Shown one piece after another: positions 1 to 8,402 of a DNA stretch of 64,000 nt. The first letter of the stretch is position 1. Each line of letters begins with the position of its first letter. Source of the stretch: Gemmatimonadota bacterium (GTDB lineage: Bacteria > Gemmatimonadota > Gemmatimonadetes > Gemmatimonadales > GWC2-71-9); contig QHTK01000044.1 of the NCBI GenBank assembly GCA_003220795.1, positions 27,034-91,033 on the forward strand. The letters are read 5' to 3'. Below the pieces are notes generated by a model. The model saw nothing but the letters and a program-made list of their open reading frames with translations. It did not search any database and was not told the DNA's origin. The position numbers and the translations under genes are program-made.

Positions 1-283
1 AGTCGAACTGCGCCGCCAGGGCGCCGGCAATGCGATCGAGCGGGCCGTCCCCGGCGATGGCGAGCGAGCCGAGCGCCTGCTCCAGCTGGGCGGCGCCACG
101 CGTTAGCACGGCATTGAACAGCCCGCGCTTGGAGTGAAAGTAGTAGAACAACAGCTGCTTGTTGACGCCGGCCCGCCGGGCAATGTCGTCTACCCGCGCG
201 CCGTCGAAGCCGCGTCTCGCGAACTCGTCTTGGGCAGCGGTGATGATCCGTAATGCTCTGGGGTTGCTGAGCTTAGGTTTCAG
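1..283 (-). CDS. TetR/AcrR-family transcriptional regulator (N-terminal part; continues beyond window start)
   Basis: The readable part begins with a TetR-type DNA-binding domain: an ARRGFDGARVDDIARRAGVN segment (helix-turn-helix) followed by KQLLFYYFHSKRGLFNAVL, the family signature at the end of helix 4. The ligand-binding half lies outside the window. The start is unusual. The only in-frame start after the last upstream stop is CTG at 283. An ATG at 304 (inside the palindrome at 296-311) and an ATG at 292 both run into TGA within a few codons in another frame. One extra C in the CCC run at 284-286 would join the ATG at 292 to the TetR frame, so either a CTG start or a one-base error is possible. 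It lies directly downstream of the hydrolase on the same strand. The family is certain; the start is not. Confidence 0.8.
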   Translation of the reverse strand, partial: MKPKLSNPRALRIITAAQDEFARRGFDGARVDDIARRAGVNKQLLFYYFHSKRGLFNAVLTRGAAQLEQALGSLAIAGDGPLDRIAGALAAQFD

Positions 284-295
284 GGCGTCATTTTC

Positions 296-311
296 TCAAC
301 CATATGGTTGA
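296..311. promoter_or_regulatory. Perfect 16-bp palindrome, probable TetR operator
   Basis: TCAACCATATGGTTGA reads the same on both strands. It contains the hydrolase stop codon and lies 13 bases before the proposed TetR start. TetR-family proteins bind palindromes of this kind, so autoregulation is likely. The placement inside the operon, at a stop codon, is odd for an operator. Confidence 0.55.
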
Positions 312-1285
312 TGAAATCTACACTTCCCGTCATGGGGGCGCCACCCCGCCCACGCGAGGTTCCCCGGAACCCGGGGCAAGCCCTCCTCGAGGAACTTGAT
401 CACCAGCCGATTCACCTCGTCGGGCACTTCTTCCTGCACCGAGTGCCCGGCGTGCCGCACCGAAAGGAACGCCGACCGATTGAGCTGAGCCGCCAGCGCC
501 CGGCCCAAGGCGATGGGGATCCACCGGTCAGCCTCACCCCACAGCACCAGGGTGGGCGCGCCGATGGCGTCGAGGCGCCCCTCCAGCCCACCGAAACGGA
601 ACTCGCGCAACACGCCCCGCAGCGCGCGGCCGTAGGCGGCCTCGGCCACCGGCGCGTAATACTGATCGACGTCGGACTCTGTCACCTTGCGGGGGTCGGC
701 GTACGTCGACCTGAGGAGCCGGGCTGCCAGGGCCCGACCCCGGAATGCGAGCATCAACGGGCCGACCACGGGCCAGCGACCGACCCGGAACAGCAGCGGC
801 TCGCGGGTGCCGAGCCCCGCCGCCGCCATCAGGACGAGTCCGCGCACGCGCGTCGGGAACGCGATCGCGACTTCCGCAGCGATCTCGCCTCCCATGGAGT
901 GGCCGACCAGCACGGCGTCGGGGAGGTGCAGGGAGTCCATCAGCGCGACGACGAGGTGGGCGTAGGCCGCGTTGGTGTAACCGTGCGCCGGCTTGTCGGA
1001 GGAGCCGAATCCCAGCAGGTCGAGCGCGACGACCCGGAACCCGGCCGCCATGACCGGGGCGAGGTTCTTACGCCAGGCGTACATCGACGCACCGAGACCG
1101 TGGATGAAGAGTACCGGCGTTCCTGCGCCGGCATCGATGTAGCGGATCCTGAGATCGTCGATCCGCGCGAAGTGGGCCGTGAACGGCGTTCCCGTGGGGA
1201 ACCGTTGGCCGTCTGGAATCGGGGCGGCGCGGCACGCGACTCCGAGCGTCACTAGAAGGGCGACCGCGGTGTGACGGCTGCTCAC
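296..1285 (-). CDS. Alpha/beta-hydrolase, exported or lipid-anchored
   Basis: A 329-residue alpha/beta-hydrolase fold protein. Visible motifs: the oxyanion-hole segment LFIHGLGASMYAW, the nucleophile elbow GHSMGGEIAAEVA (serine of GxSxG), the acid region LVLWGEADRWIP and the catalytic histidine in HAGHSVQEE. The N-terminus is hydrophobic and ends in GVAC, so it is either a signal peptide or a weak lipobox. I chose GTG at 1285 because it overlaps the TGA of the upstream regulator by four bases (GTGA), a typical coupled start; a longer frame exists upstream but runs inside the regulator. The substrate cannot be told from the sequence; relatives include haloalkane dehalogenases, epoxide hydrolases and esterases. 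It is the middle gene of a three-gene operon with two regulators. Confidence 0.8.
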   Translation of the reverse strand: MSSRHTAVALLVTLGVACRAAPIPDGQRFPTGTPFTAHFARIDDLRIRYIDAGAGTPVLFIHGLGASMYAWRKNLAPVMAAGFRVVALDLLGFGSSDKPAHGYTNAAYAHLVVALMDSLHLPDAVLVGHSMGGEIAAEVAIAFPTRVRGLVLMAAAGLGTREPLLFRVGRWPVVGPLMLAFRGRALAARLLRSTYADPRKVTESDVDQYYAPVAEAAYGRALRGVLREFRFGGLEGRLDAIGAPTLVLWGEADRWIPIALGRALAAQLNRSAFLSVRHAGHSVQEEVPDEVNRLVIKFLEEGLPRVPGNLAWAGWRPHDGKCRFHQPYG

Positions 1286-1944
1286 GCGAGGTTGCGCAAC
1301 GCGACCTGGGCGAGCGTGATGAGCAGTGGATGGGAGCTCCACAGCGCCGTAATCTGCTCGCCCGCGCCCGCGGCGGTCAGGAGCTGGGAGTCATCGATCA
1401 ACAGTACGGTGGGGGTGGCCGCCGCGACCGTGCCTTTCACGATGCCCTCCGTTTCCGCGGACTCGCCCGCGAGCCGGACGTCGATCGCGGCCCGCGTTGC
1501 TGCGCGCCGCCACGCAGGGAGGGTGGGGCGCCACAACTCGGCGCTGAGAATGCCCTGGACGCTCCCGGTCGCCCGGGCGACGAGCTGTTGCACCACGTTC
1601 GCCACGGCCCGGGCGCCGGCCACGATCCGGGTCTCGGGCTCAGCGGGGTGGCTCGCGTCCTGGAGCGCGCGGCTCAGCCGGTCGAGCGCTTCTCCCTGCT
1701 CGGCGGCGAGCCGGGCGAGCAATGCGCCGGGGTCGGCGGGCCGGTAACGGGCCGGGCGCCCGGCTGCGCGCTGCGCGGCCCCCCGGCTGACCAGACCCTC
1801 GAGCGCCGCGTACGCGTTCGCTCGGGCGAGCCGCGTGACCCGGCCGACGCCGTACCCGGTCGCGGGGCCGAGGCGAAGCAACGCCGAATACACGACCGAC
1901 TCGGTAGCCGTGAATCTGAACGGGGTGAGGTCGACGGTCGCCAT
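1282..1944 (-). CDS. TrmB-like winged-helix transcriptional regulator
   Basis: A 220-residue protein. Its N-terminal ~75 residues look like a TrmB winged helix (TATESVVYSALLRLGPATGY, then VTRLARANAYAALEGLVSRG), followed by a coiled region and a C-terminal domain with a buried strand TVLLIDDSQLL, as in the TrmB effector domain. TrmB proteins in other organisms sense sugars or other small molecules, but the ligand here is unknown. It heads an operon with the hydrolase (4-base GTGA overlap) and the TetR gene. A perfect 20-bp palindrome starts 4 bp upstream of its ATG, which suggests autorepression. Family assignment is from fold-like motifs, not a search. Confidence 0.7.
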   Translation of the reverse strand: MATVDLTPFRFTATESVVYSALLRLGPATGYGVGRVTRLARANAYAALEGLVSRGAAQRAAGRPARYRPADPGALLARLAAEQGEALDRLSRALQDASHPAEPETRIVAGARAVANVVQQLVARATGSVQGILSAELWRPTLPAWRRAATRAAIDVRLAGESAETEGIVKGTVAAATPTVLLIDDSQLLTAAGAGEQITALWSSHPLLITLAQVALRNLA

Positions 1945-1947
1945 ACA

Positions 1948-1967
1948 GTAGTAGTAATTACTACTAC
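1948..1967. promoter_or_regulatory. Perfect 20-bp palindromic operator before the TrmB-like gene
   Basis: GTAGTAGTAATTACTACTAC is a perfect 20-bp inverted repeat just upstream of the regulator's ATG. TACT/AGTA half-sites resemble operators reported for TrmB-type regulators. Its position would block transcription or initiation of the whole operon. Confidence 0.65.
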
Positions 1968-2015
1968 GTAATCCCGGCTGCTACCGCAAGATGGCGCTGC
2001 CTACTGCGGCCGTGC

Positions 2016-3269
2016 TCAGGCAATCTCGACGGGAAGGCCCATCAACCGGGCGATCAGCGCCAGCCGGAACGTGACGTCGGTCTGCCGCTGCGCGGGGCTC
2101 TTGCCCGGCCCCTCCAGCGGGAAGTAATGGGCCGAGACGGGACTGATCGCCTTCGGCAACGCCCGCAGGCTCTTGGGGCTCCAGATCCCCTGCTCGTCGC
2201 ACTCATTGAAGAGCCGCGCCAGCACGCGGCCGGCGCTCGGGATATTGCGTACCAGCCCGAGCCGGGTCAGAAGCTCGAGCCAGTACAGGGCGAACGGAAC
2301 GTCGCTGATGTGGCCCTGGGCGTCCGAGCGCAGCGGGTCGCCCAGCAGCTCGAAGATCGGCTTGAACAGCTTCTTGCCGGCCAGGATGAAAAACGCACGG
2401 CGGGGCGCCGGGGTGGAGAAGTATTGCCCGAGCCGCTCGATGAATCCCGCACGCTCCCGCTGCACCGGCGGGAGGAAGGCGAGCATCTCGACGGCGAAGA
2501 CCGTGGGTGGGTAGGCCGCGGGCTCGAGCACCGTCCTGCCTTGCGCCTTCTTGAAGGGCTTGACCGCTAGCTCGCTCCGCAGGTACTGGGAGATGTTGCT
2601 GGCGATCGTGTGCGCGGTCCCGCGCACGCGCGGGTCGTCGATGTGGCCGGCCCGCGCGAGGGCGCATGCCGCCGCTTCCCGGCCCAGCCGCCGCGCCCAG
2701 CGCCCCAGCCCCGCGTCGGACTTGGCTGGCTTCTGATACTCGATCAGCAGCTCCTGCGCCCGTTGCGCGACTCCACGGTCGGGGTCGTCCGGCTCGATGC
2801 GTGACAGCAGCTGGAATAACAAGCGGTCCGCCAGTCGGAACGGCCGCTCGGTCGGGGGCCAGCCCAGCTCGATCAAGCGCCGGTACTGATAGACCGTGCC
2901 CGGCTCGCTCCAGCCGTGCGCTTTCGAGGCCACGGGCCCGAGCAGGTTGCCTCCCCACAGCCCCGTGGGCTTCTGCTTCCGCGCGATCGCCTGGGCGACC
3001 TTGTACTCGACCACCGCTTGGCGCAGCGCCGCGAGTCGCTCCGGATCGCGGTCGCTCTCGCGCACAACTTCGGCATACGCCCGATACTGAAGCGGTGGGC
3101 TCGCGGCCTCGAGCAGCCAGGACAAGGGGAACCGATGCGACGTCGGGAGTTCCAGGGTGCTCGCTCCGCGGTGACGAGTGCGGCAGACCCGGCTGTCAAA
3201 AAGCGGCGCAAACCTAGTCGGCGGCGTCCCAATCGGCCAGAGGCCCTCGGGCGCTGACCAGCCCGCCAT
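2016..3269 (-). CDS. Hypothetical protein, possibly alpha/alpha-toroid (prenyltransferase-like) fold
   Basis: About 417 residues, mainly helical. The region PLSWLLEAASPPLQYRAYAE, the segment TGLWGGN and later TVYQYRRLIELGW resemble the repeated pattern of terpene-cyclase-like toroid proteins of unknown function (short helices, then a G-W turn). I see none of the catalytic aspartates of true squalene cyclases or prenyltransferases. There is no signal peptide. The first ~45 residues (start ATG at 3269, or TTG at 3272) look unlike a folded domain, so the true start may be further in. It stands alone between two intergenic gaps. The function is unknown and the fold is an inference. Confidence 0.55.
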   Translation of the reverse strand: MAGWSAPEGLWPIGTPPTRFAPLFDSRVCRTRHRGASTLELPTSHRFPLSWLLEAASPPLQYRAYAEVVRESDRDPERLAALRQAVVEYKVAQAIARKQKPTGLWGGNLLGPVASKAHGWSEPGTVYQYRRLIELGWPPTERPFRLADRLLFQLLSRIEPDDPDRGVAQRAQELLIEYQKPAKSDAGLGRWARRLGREAAACALARAGHIDDPRVRGTAHTIASNISQYLRSELAVKPFKKAQGRTVLEPAAYPPTVFAVEMLAFLPPVQRERAGFIERLGQYFSTPAPRRAFFILAGKKLFKPIFELLGDPLRSDAQGHISDVPFALYWLELLTRLGLVRNIPSAGRVLARLFNECDEQGIWSPKSLRALPKAISPVSAHYFPLEGPGKSPAQRQTDVTFRLALIARLMGLPVEIA

Positions 3270-3319
3270 CAATAACTGCTTTTGTCACCGTGCACTAGAC
3301 GCGCTGCAACGGCTTGCAC

Positions 3320-4963
3320 TCAGGGCACCACTCGGCTGGTTTGGCGTTGGAACTCGGAGCTCGGGAGCCAGCGCGGCAGCTCCGGGGCGTTCGCGACCGC
3401 CAGGGCCAGGCGCATGGTGACACGGACTTCCTGCGCTAGCCCTGCGTAGCTGAACGTTGCGCGGTACTCATCGCTCGGCTGGTGATAGCGCGTGCGGTTG
3501 TAGAGCTCGTCCTGCTCATTCCCCCATCCGGCGGGCCGTCCCACGAAGTCTCGTCCCGGATGGATCGACAGCGCGGGCACGCCGGCCCGCGCAAACGGGA
3601 AATGATCCGAGCGGTAGAACGACCCGCGGACGTCGGGTTCGTGAATAACGGTGAGCGATTCGAGCTTCGCGGCAGCCTGGAACATTGCCCCGAGCGTGGA
3701 ACGGTCGATCCCGAGCGCATCGATGTCCCGGGTGGCGCCGCGTACGTTGGCGACGTCGAGGTTGAGCACGGCGGCCGTGCGCTCGAGCGGTACCAGCGGG
3801 CTCGCGACGTACGCCTCGCTCCCGAGCAACCCACTCTCTTCGGCCGTCGTCGCGACGAACAGCAGCGTGCGTCGCGGTCGCGGGGCCACCTGAGTGAGCG
3901 CCTGCGCTGCCGCCAGCAGCGCGGCCACGCCGGACGCGTTGTCTTCGGCGCCGTTGTAGATCGAGTCGCCATGAATCACGGGGCCGATCCCTTTGTGGTC
4001 CCAATGCGCGGTGAACAGCACGACTTGTTTCGCGAGTGTGGGGTCGCTCCCCGGGAGCTTCGCGACCACGTTCTCCGAGCTGACCCGGCGCACGCCGCTG
4101 ACGATGTTCACGGCGACGTGCAGACCCGTAGCGACCGGTCGGAAGTCGCGCCGCGCAGCAGTGCGTGTCAGAGAATCGAGGCTCAAGCCCGCGCGCGCGA
4201 GCGCCGCTTGCGCCGCGTCGGCGGTGACCCACCCGGCGAACGCGAGGCTCTGCGCCGCCGGGCGGTCGAGCTTGAACTGCTCCACCGACCACGACCCCCG
4301 TACCACTTCCCACGGATACGTCGCGCTCTCGGTGGTGTGGATCAGCAGCGCGCCCAGCGCACCGCGTCGCGCCGCCTCCTCGAGTTTGTAGGTCCAGCGG
4401 CCGTAGTAGGTCAGCGCGCGGCCGTTGAACACGGTCGAGTCTTGCAGCCCAGGGTCGTTCACGAGCATGAGCACGACCTTGCCGCGCACGCCGGTGTCTT
4501 TATAGTCGTCCCACCGCCATTCGGGCGCGCGGATGCCATAACCCACGAACACCACTTCACCGTCGGCGGTGATCTCGGGGTCCGGTCGCTCGGCCCACGC
4601 GACAACGTCGTCGAGATACTTGAGGGACTGCGGTGCGCCGCTCGGACCCCACACCAGAGAGGGATGAGACGTCAAACCGAGGAGGGCGACCGGCTGAAAG
4701 TACGAGCTGTCGGGGCCGGCAGGCTCGAGCCCGAGCGTCGCGAACTGCGCGGCGATGTATCGGGCGGCGAGCCGGCCGCCCCGCGTGCCGGGGGCGCGTC
4801 CCTCGAGCAAGTCGTCGGCGAGGTAACGGATGTGCGCGTCCATCGCCGCCCCGCTCACCGGTGGCAGGGATGGCGGCGCAGGGGCGGGTCGCTGCCCCCA
4901 GAGCGGGGCCTCCAACGTGACGAGCAGCATCGTGACAGCAAGTCGACATGTCGTGGACAGCAT
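3320..4963 (-). CDS. Secreted M28-family zinc aminopeptidase with protease-associated domain
   Basis: A 547-residue exported metallopeptidase. Residues 1-23 form a signal peptide ending near LWGQ. A protease-associated insert (about 130-290, GYGIRAPEWRWDDY onward) precedes the M28 catalytic core. All five expected zinc-site ligands are visible: His320 (TAHWDHKG), Asp341 (AEDNASG), catalytic Glu375/zinc Glu376 (TTAEESGLLGS), Asp403 (NLDVAN) and His454 (YRSDHFPFA). The family removes N-terminal amino acids from peptides outside the cytoplasm. It is transcribed divergently from the aconitase gene across a 56-bp gap. This is a high-confidence family call; peptide specificity is unknown. Confidence 0.9.
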   Translation of the reverse strand: MLSTTCRLAVTMLLVTLEAPLWGQRPAPAPPSLPPVSGAAMDAHIRYLADDLLEGRAPGTRGGRLAARYIAAQFATLGLEPAGPDSSYFQPVALLGLTSHPSLVWGPSGAPQSLKYLDDVVAWAERPDPEITADGEVVFVGYGIRAPEWRWDDYKDTGVRGKVVLMLVNDPGLQDSTVFNGRALTYYGRWTYKLEEAARRGALGALLIHTTESATYPWEVVRGSWSVEQFKLDRPAAQSLAFAGWVTADAAQAALARAGLSLDSLTRTAARRDFRPVATGLHVAVNIVSGVRRVSSENVVAKLPGSDPTLAKQVVLFTAHWDHKGIGPVIHGDSIYNGAEDNASGVAALLAAAQALTQVAPRPRRTLLFVATTAEESGLLGSEAYVASPLVPLERTAAVLNLDVANVRGATRDIDALGIDRSTLGAMFQAAAKLESLTVIHEPDVRGSFYRSDHFPFARAGVPALSIHPGRDFVGRPAGWGNEQDELYNRTRYHQPSDEYRATFSYAGLAQEVRVTMRLALAVANAPELPRWLPSSEFQRQTSRVVP

Positions 4964-5019
4964 CGCGTTTCTCCTGATTCGCCTTGCTCGGCACCGAGCG
5001 AGCGGTGCAATTTTCGCTC

Positions 5020-7053
5020 ATGTTGCAAGCGTTGCAGTCCCGCCGGGTCGAGCGACTCCCCGATCTCGTCCGGCTCCAGGGCCGCATCCTGTTTCTGACT
5101 GAAGAACCTGCGCTCGTCCGCACCCAACTCGACGGGCAAGACCTGGACTGGACCCCCGCCAGCAAGCTACGCGACAACATCTCGACCGACGAGATCACCC
5201 CTGCCTACATCTGCTACTACTACGACGAAACCCTCGGCGACTTCCCCTACCTCGGCTTGAAGTGCGGCGAAGAGTTCCCGATCGCCCGGGGGTCGGTGAA
5301 GCGCGGCGGCTTCGTCGCCTCGGTCAGCGGCCAACGACGGGGCAAGGGCTCGTCGCGCGAGCAGTCTCCCTACGCCGAGATGTGCGCCGGCATCAAGCTG
5401 GTGGTGGCCGAGAACATCGAGCGGATCTACCGGGAGAACTGCCAGAACCTGGGCGTCCTCACGACCACCGACTTCTCGATCATCGACCGGGTGCGGCGGG
5501 GCGAGGCGATCCCGCTCGCGGCCTTCACCCAGGGTGAGGGTGAGATCACACGTGGTATCATCGAGTACGGGGGGCTGTTCAACTTCAACGTCGCCCGGCT
5601 CCAGGGCAAGGTCGTGCTCGCGCCGCCCCGGACAGCCGGGCGGCCCATGACGCTCGGCGAAAAGATCATCGCGCGCCACTGGGTGGTCGACCCCGCGCGC
5701 GGCAAGATCGGCGTGCCCGCCGTCAAGCCGGGAGACGAAGGATTCGTGGTCACCGACATCCGGTTCAGCCACGAATACGTGACCCCGATGGCGGCGATCT
5801 TCTTCGAGCAACTCGTGGGCCACGAGGAGCAGGTGGTCGATCCCGGCTCCATCCTCATGTTTCGCGATCACCTCACGTTCCTTCCCGAAGCGATGACCCC
5901 CGAGCGCGTTAAGGAGGGGCTGCTCGAGGTAGCGCTGCAGCTCGAAAAGAAGCAGCGCGCCTTCGCCCAGAAACAGGGAATCAAGCTGTACGGCGAGCTA
6001 CGCCTCGGCCACCATGGTGGCGCACGGGGCTCGGAGGCGATCTGCCACTCCAAGATCCTCGAGGGACATGCGGAGCCCGGCATGGTGATTATCGGCTCGG
6101 ACTCGCACACGCCCCATGCCGGTGCGGTCGGGTGTGTCGCATTCGGCGTGGGAACGACCGCGATCTTCAATTCCTGGATCACGAAGGACGTGCGGCTCAC
6201 CGTTCCTGAAACCGTGAGGATCGTGGTGCGCGGCAGGAAGCCGGACAACGTGACGGCCAAGGACTTCATGCTCGAAGTGTTGCGCCAGCCGTACGTGAAG
6301 AGCGGCCGCGCCATCGGCAAGCTGGTGGAATACTGTGGGGATGCTGTCGAATCGCTGTCAGTAGACGAGCGCGCCACCATGACCAACATGACAGCGGAGG
6401 TAGGAGGTTTTACCGGCTACGTGGCTCCGGACGGGAAGACGGTTGAGTATCTCGTGGCATATCGCGGCATGCCGCGCGGCGAGGCCGAGCGGTTGTGTGC
6501 CGGTTTGGCGAGCGACGCCGGCGCCGAGTATTGCGAGGTCATCGAGATCGACGCCGCCGCGATTCGGCCGATGATGGCGCTCCCCGGCGATCCCGGGAAC
6601 GGCCAGTACATCGACGCCGCGGCGCGGATCCGCGTGGACATCGCGTACGCCGGCTCGTGCACCGCGGGCAAGAAGGAAGACATGGACATGTATGCCCGGG
6701 TGCTGGCGGAGGCGGCGGAGCGAGGGGCGCGCGTCGCCCCGTGGGTGCGGTTCTACATTCAGTGCGGATCGCAGGACGTGAAGCGCTACTGCGAGGAGCG
6801 GGGCTACCTCGAGCTGTTCCAGAAGGTCGGAGCGACGTTCCTCGAGCCCTCGTGCGGCGCCTGTATCAACGCGGGGCCCGGCGTGTCGAAAACGCGGGAC
6901 GAAGTGACCATCAGCGCGATCAACCGAAACTTTCCCGGCCGCTCGGGTCCGGGGCAGCTCTACCTCGCCAACCCGTACAGCGTCGCGGCGTCTGCCATCA
7001 CCGGTTACATCACCGAGTGGCAGCCCGGGATGGCGCTGGCTCCTGTCGAGTGA
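5020..7053 (+). CDS. Aconitase-family hydratase with permuted domain order (swivel domain first)
   Basis: 677 residues. The small-subunit-like swivel domain comes first (about 40-200, with LRDNISTDEITPA and RGSSREQSPYAEMCAGIK). The catalytic 4Fe-4S domains follow (about 205-670). The three cluster cysteines are Cys547 (AGSCTAGKK), Cys612 and Cys615 (EPSCGACINAGP). IIGSDSHTPHAGAVG is the usual aconitase/isopropylmalate isomerase substrate motif. The reaction is a reversible dehydration-hydration of a tricarboxylate or a related acid; whether it is citrate, isopropylmalate or another substrate cannot be read from sequence. The order is the reverse of AcnA and resembles the swivel placement in AcnB, but no HEAT-like domain is present. 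I start at ATG 5020; no good Shine-Dalgarno is seen, so it may be leaderless. Confidence 0.88.
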   Translation: MLQALQSRRVERLPDLVRLQGRILFLTEEPALVRTQLDGQDLDWTPASKLRDNISTDEITPAYICYYYDETLGDFPYLGLKCGEEFPIARGSVKRGGFVASVSGQRRGKGSSREQSPYAEMCAGIKLVVAENIERIYRENCQNLGVLTTTDFSIIDRVRRGEAIPLAAFTQGEGEITRGIIEYGGLFNFNVARLQGKVVLAPPRTAGRPMTLGEKIIARHWVVDPARGKIGVPAVKPGDEGFVVTDIRFSHEYVTPMAAIFFEQLVGHEEQVVDPGSILMFRDHLTFLPEAMTPERVKEGLLEVALQLEKKQRAFAQKQGIKLYGELRLGHHGGARGSEAICHSKILEGHAEPGMVIIGSDSHTPHAGAVGCVAFGVGTTAIFNSWITKDVRLTVPETVRIVVRGRKPDNVTAKDFMLEVLRQPYVKSGRAIGKLVEYCGDAVESLSVDERATMTNMTAEVGGFTGYVAPDGKTVEYLVAYRGMPRGEAERLCAGLASDAGAEYCEVIEIDAAAIRPMMALPGDPGNGQYIDAAARIRVDIAYAGSCTAGKKEDMDMYARVLAEAAERGARVAPWVRFYIQCGSQDVKRYCEERGYLELFQKVGATFLEPSCGACINAGPGVSKTRDEVTISAINRNFPGRSGPGQLYLANPYSVAASAITGYITEWQPGMALAPVE

Positions 7054-7056
7054 ACT

Positions 7057-7089
7057 CCCCGGCCTAACGGCTGGGGCTAATGGCCGGGG
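7057..7089. terminator. Hairpin between convergent genes, likely bidirectional terminator
   Basis: CCCCGGCC (7057-7064) pairs perfectly with GGCCGGGG (7082-7089) between the converging aconitase and glycoside hydrolase genes. There is no T-run. The loop contains a near-tandem 13-bp repeat (GGCTGGGGCTAAT / GGCCGGGGCTAAC). Confidence 0.5.
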
Positions 7090-8349
7090 CTAACGACCGC
7101 CGGTCGTGCTGGAGAGGTCCCGGCCGGCGGACCGCTCGCCGCTGTGCTTGGGACGAAGCGACTCGCGCTGGTACACGCTGCGCGGGTTCCACAGCACCCA
7201 CGACGTGATGCCCAAGTCTTCCGCCGCGCGGATCTGATCGCGGATTTGTGATGGCGCGTAGCGAGGCAGCCGGCGGCCGAGCGTGAACGCCTGCAAGAAC
7301 GGCCGGATCTCCGCGGCGGCGGGGTGCGGCCGCGAGCGCTGGAGGGCGTCGCTCAAGGCGTATCGGACGACGCGATAAGGCTCGCCGTTGGGCCACGCCA
7401 GGCCGAAGGCGCCGCGATAGTAGTGACTGGGATAGACCATCGGCAGCACCACGTCCGCGACGTTGATGAAATCTTCCCACACCTGGCCGATGCCGAGGTC
7501 GCCGGTCGTCGCCGAGGCGGTGAGGCCGAAGATGTCGAACGTGACCGGGACGCCGAGCGGCCTGAGGCGGTTCCGGAGCAGCGTGATGTGCTCGCGCACC
7601 GCCTCGCGCTGCGTTTCTCCATGGTGGGCCGGAAAGATCGCCGTCGCCATACGCTCGCGCGGCTCGTCGGGGAAGCGTACGTAATCGAACTGCACCTCGC
7701 TGAACCCCAACCGCACGGCTTCCGCGGCCAACTGGGCCGAGTAGATCCACACGGAATCGTTGTACGCATCCACCCAGGCGCTGTGGATCCGGTCGCGCCA
7801 CAGCCCACCGGTGGTGCGATCCTTCACCGACCAGCTGGGCTTGCGCTCCGCGAGCAACGGGTCCTTCGCGACCACGATGCGGGCGATCGCGTAGATCCCG
7901 TGGGCCGCCAGCGTGTCGAGCCGCGCCTTCGCGTCCTTGGCGCGGGTGCACGCGTTCGCGCCGATCTGCTGGGCGGTGGGAACGGCCGATGGATACAGCA
8001 GGCAGCCGGTGTCGTCCTTCACGTCCACGACGAAGGCATTGATCTCGGTCTCGTCGGCCAGCCGCACGAGGTGCCACAGCTTCGGCGATCCGAACGCCCA
8101 GGCATTCACGTACAACCCTTTGATCGCCGACGTCTGCGGGACGAGGAGCGTCTCCTGCTGCACGTAGCGCAGCTCGATCGGTCGCAGCGTTACGTGGGCT
8201 TGATCGGCGGGCGCCGGCGGCAGCGCGCCCGGCACTTCCGGCGGTGCGGGGGGCGCGGGCGGCGGCGGCACGCTATCCTGCGCAAAAAGGCCGCGACTCA
8301 TGAAGAGCGCGGCCAGCAAGAGGGCACTCGCCTGCCGGACCACAGCCAT
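7090..8349 (-). CDS. Putative secreted glycoside hydrolase (DUF4015/GH13-like TIM barrel)
   Basis: 419 residues with a signal peptide (cleavage near LFAQ), a proline-rich linker (about 26-46) and a TIM-barrel domain. Family landmarks: KGLYVNAWAFGS, INAFVVDVKDDTG, the sheet end GFSEVQFDYVRFPDE that carries the presumed catalytic acids, VTFDIFGLTAS, and VVLPMVYPSHYYRG. This matches the conserved putative glycosyl hydrolase domain of DUF4015. The sugar substrate is unknown. It lies tail-to-tail with the aconitase gene. The final ~25 residues are charged and probably disordered. Confidence 0.82.
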   Translation of the reverse strand: MAVVRQASALLLAALFMSRGLFAQDSVPPPPAPPAPPEVPGALPPAPADQAHVTLRPIELRYVQQETLLVPQTSAIKGLYVNAWAFGSPKLWHLVRLADETEINAFVVDVKDDTGCLLYPSAVPTAQQIGANACTRAKDAKARLDTLAAHGIYAIARIVVAKDPLLAERKPSWSVKDRTTGGLWRDRIHSAWVDAYNDSVWIYSAQLAAEAVRLGFSEVQFDYVRFPDEPRERMATAIFPAHHGETQREAVREHITLLRNRLRPLGVPVTFDIFGLTASATTGDLGIGQVWEDFINVADVVLPMVYPSHYYRGAFGLAWPNGEPYRVVRYALSDALQRSRPHPAAAEIRPFLQAFTLGRRLPRYAPSQIRDQIRAAEDLGITSWVLWNPRSVYQRESLRPKHSGERSAGRDLSSTTGGR

Positions 8350-8402
8350 AGGGGGCTACACGATAGGAATCCCCGGTCAACCAGACAAGAGACGGGGATC
8401 AC

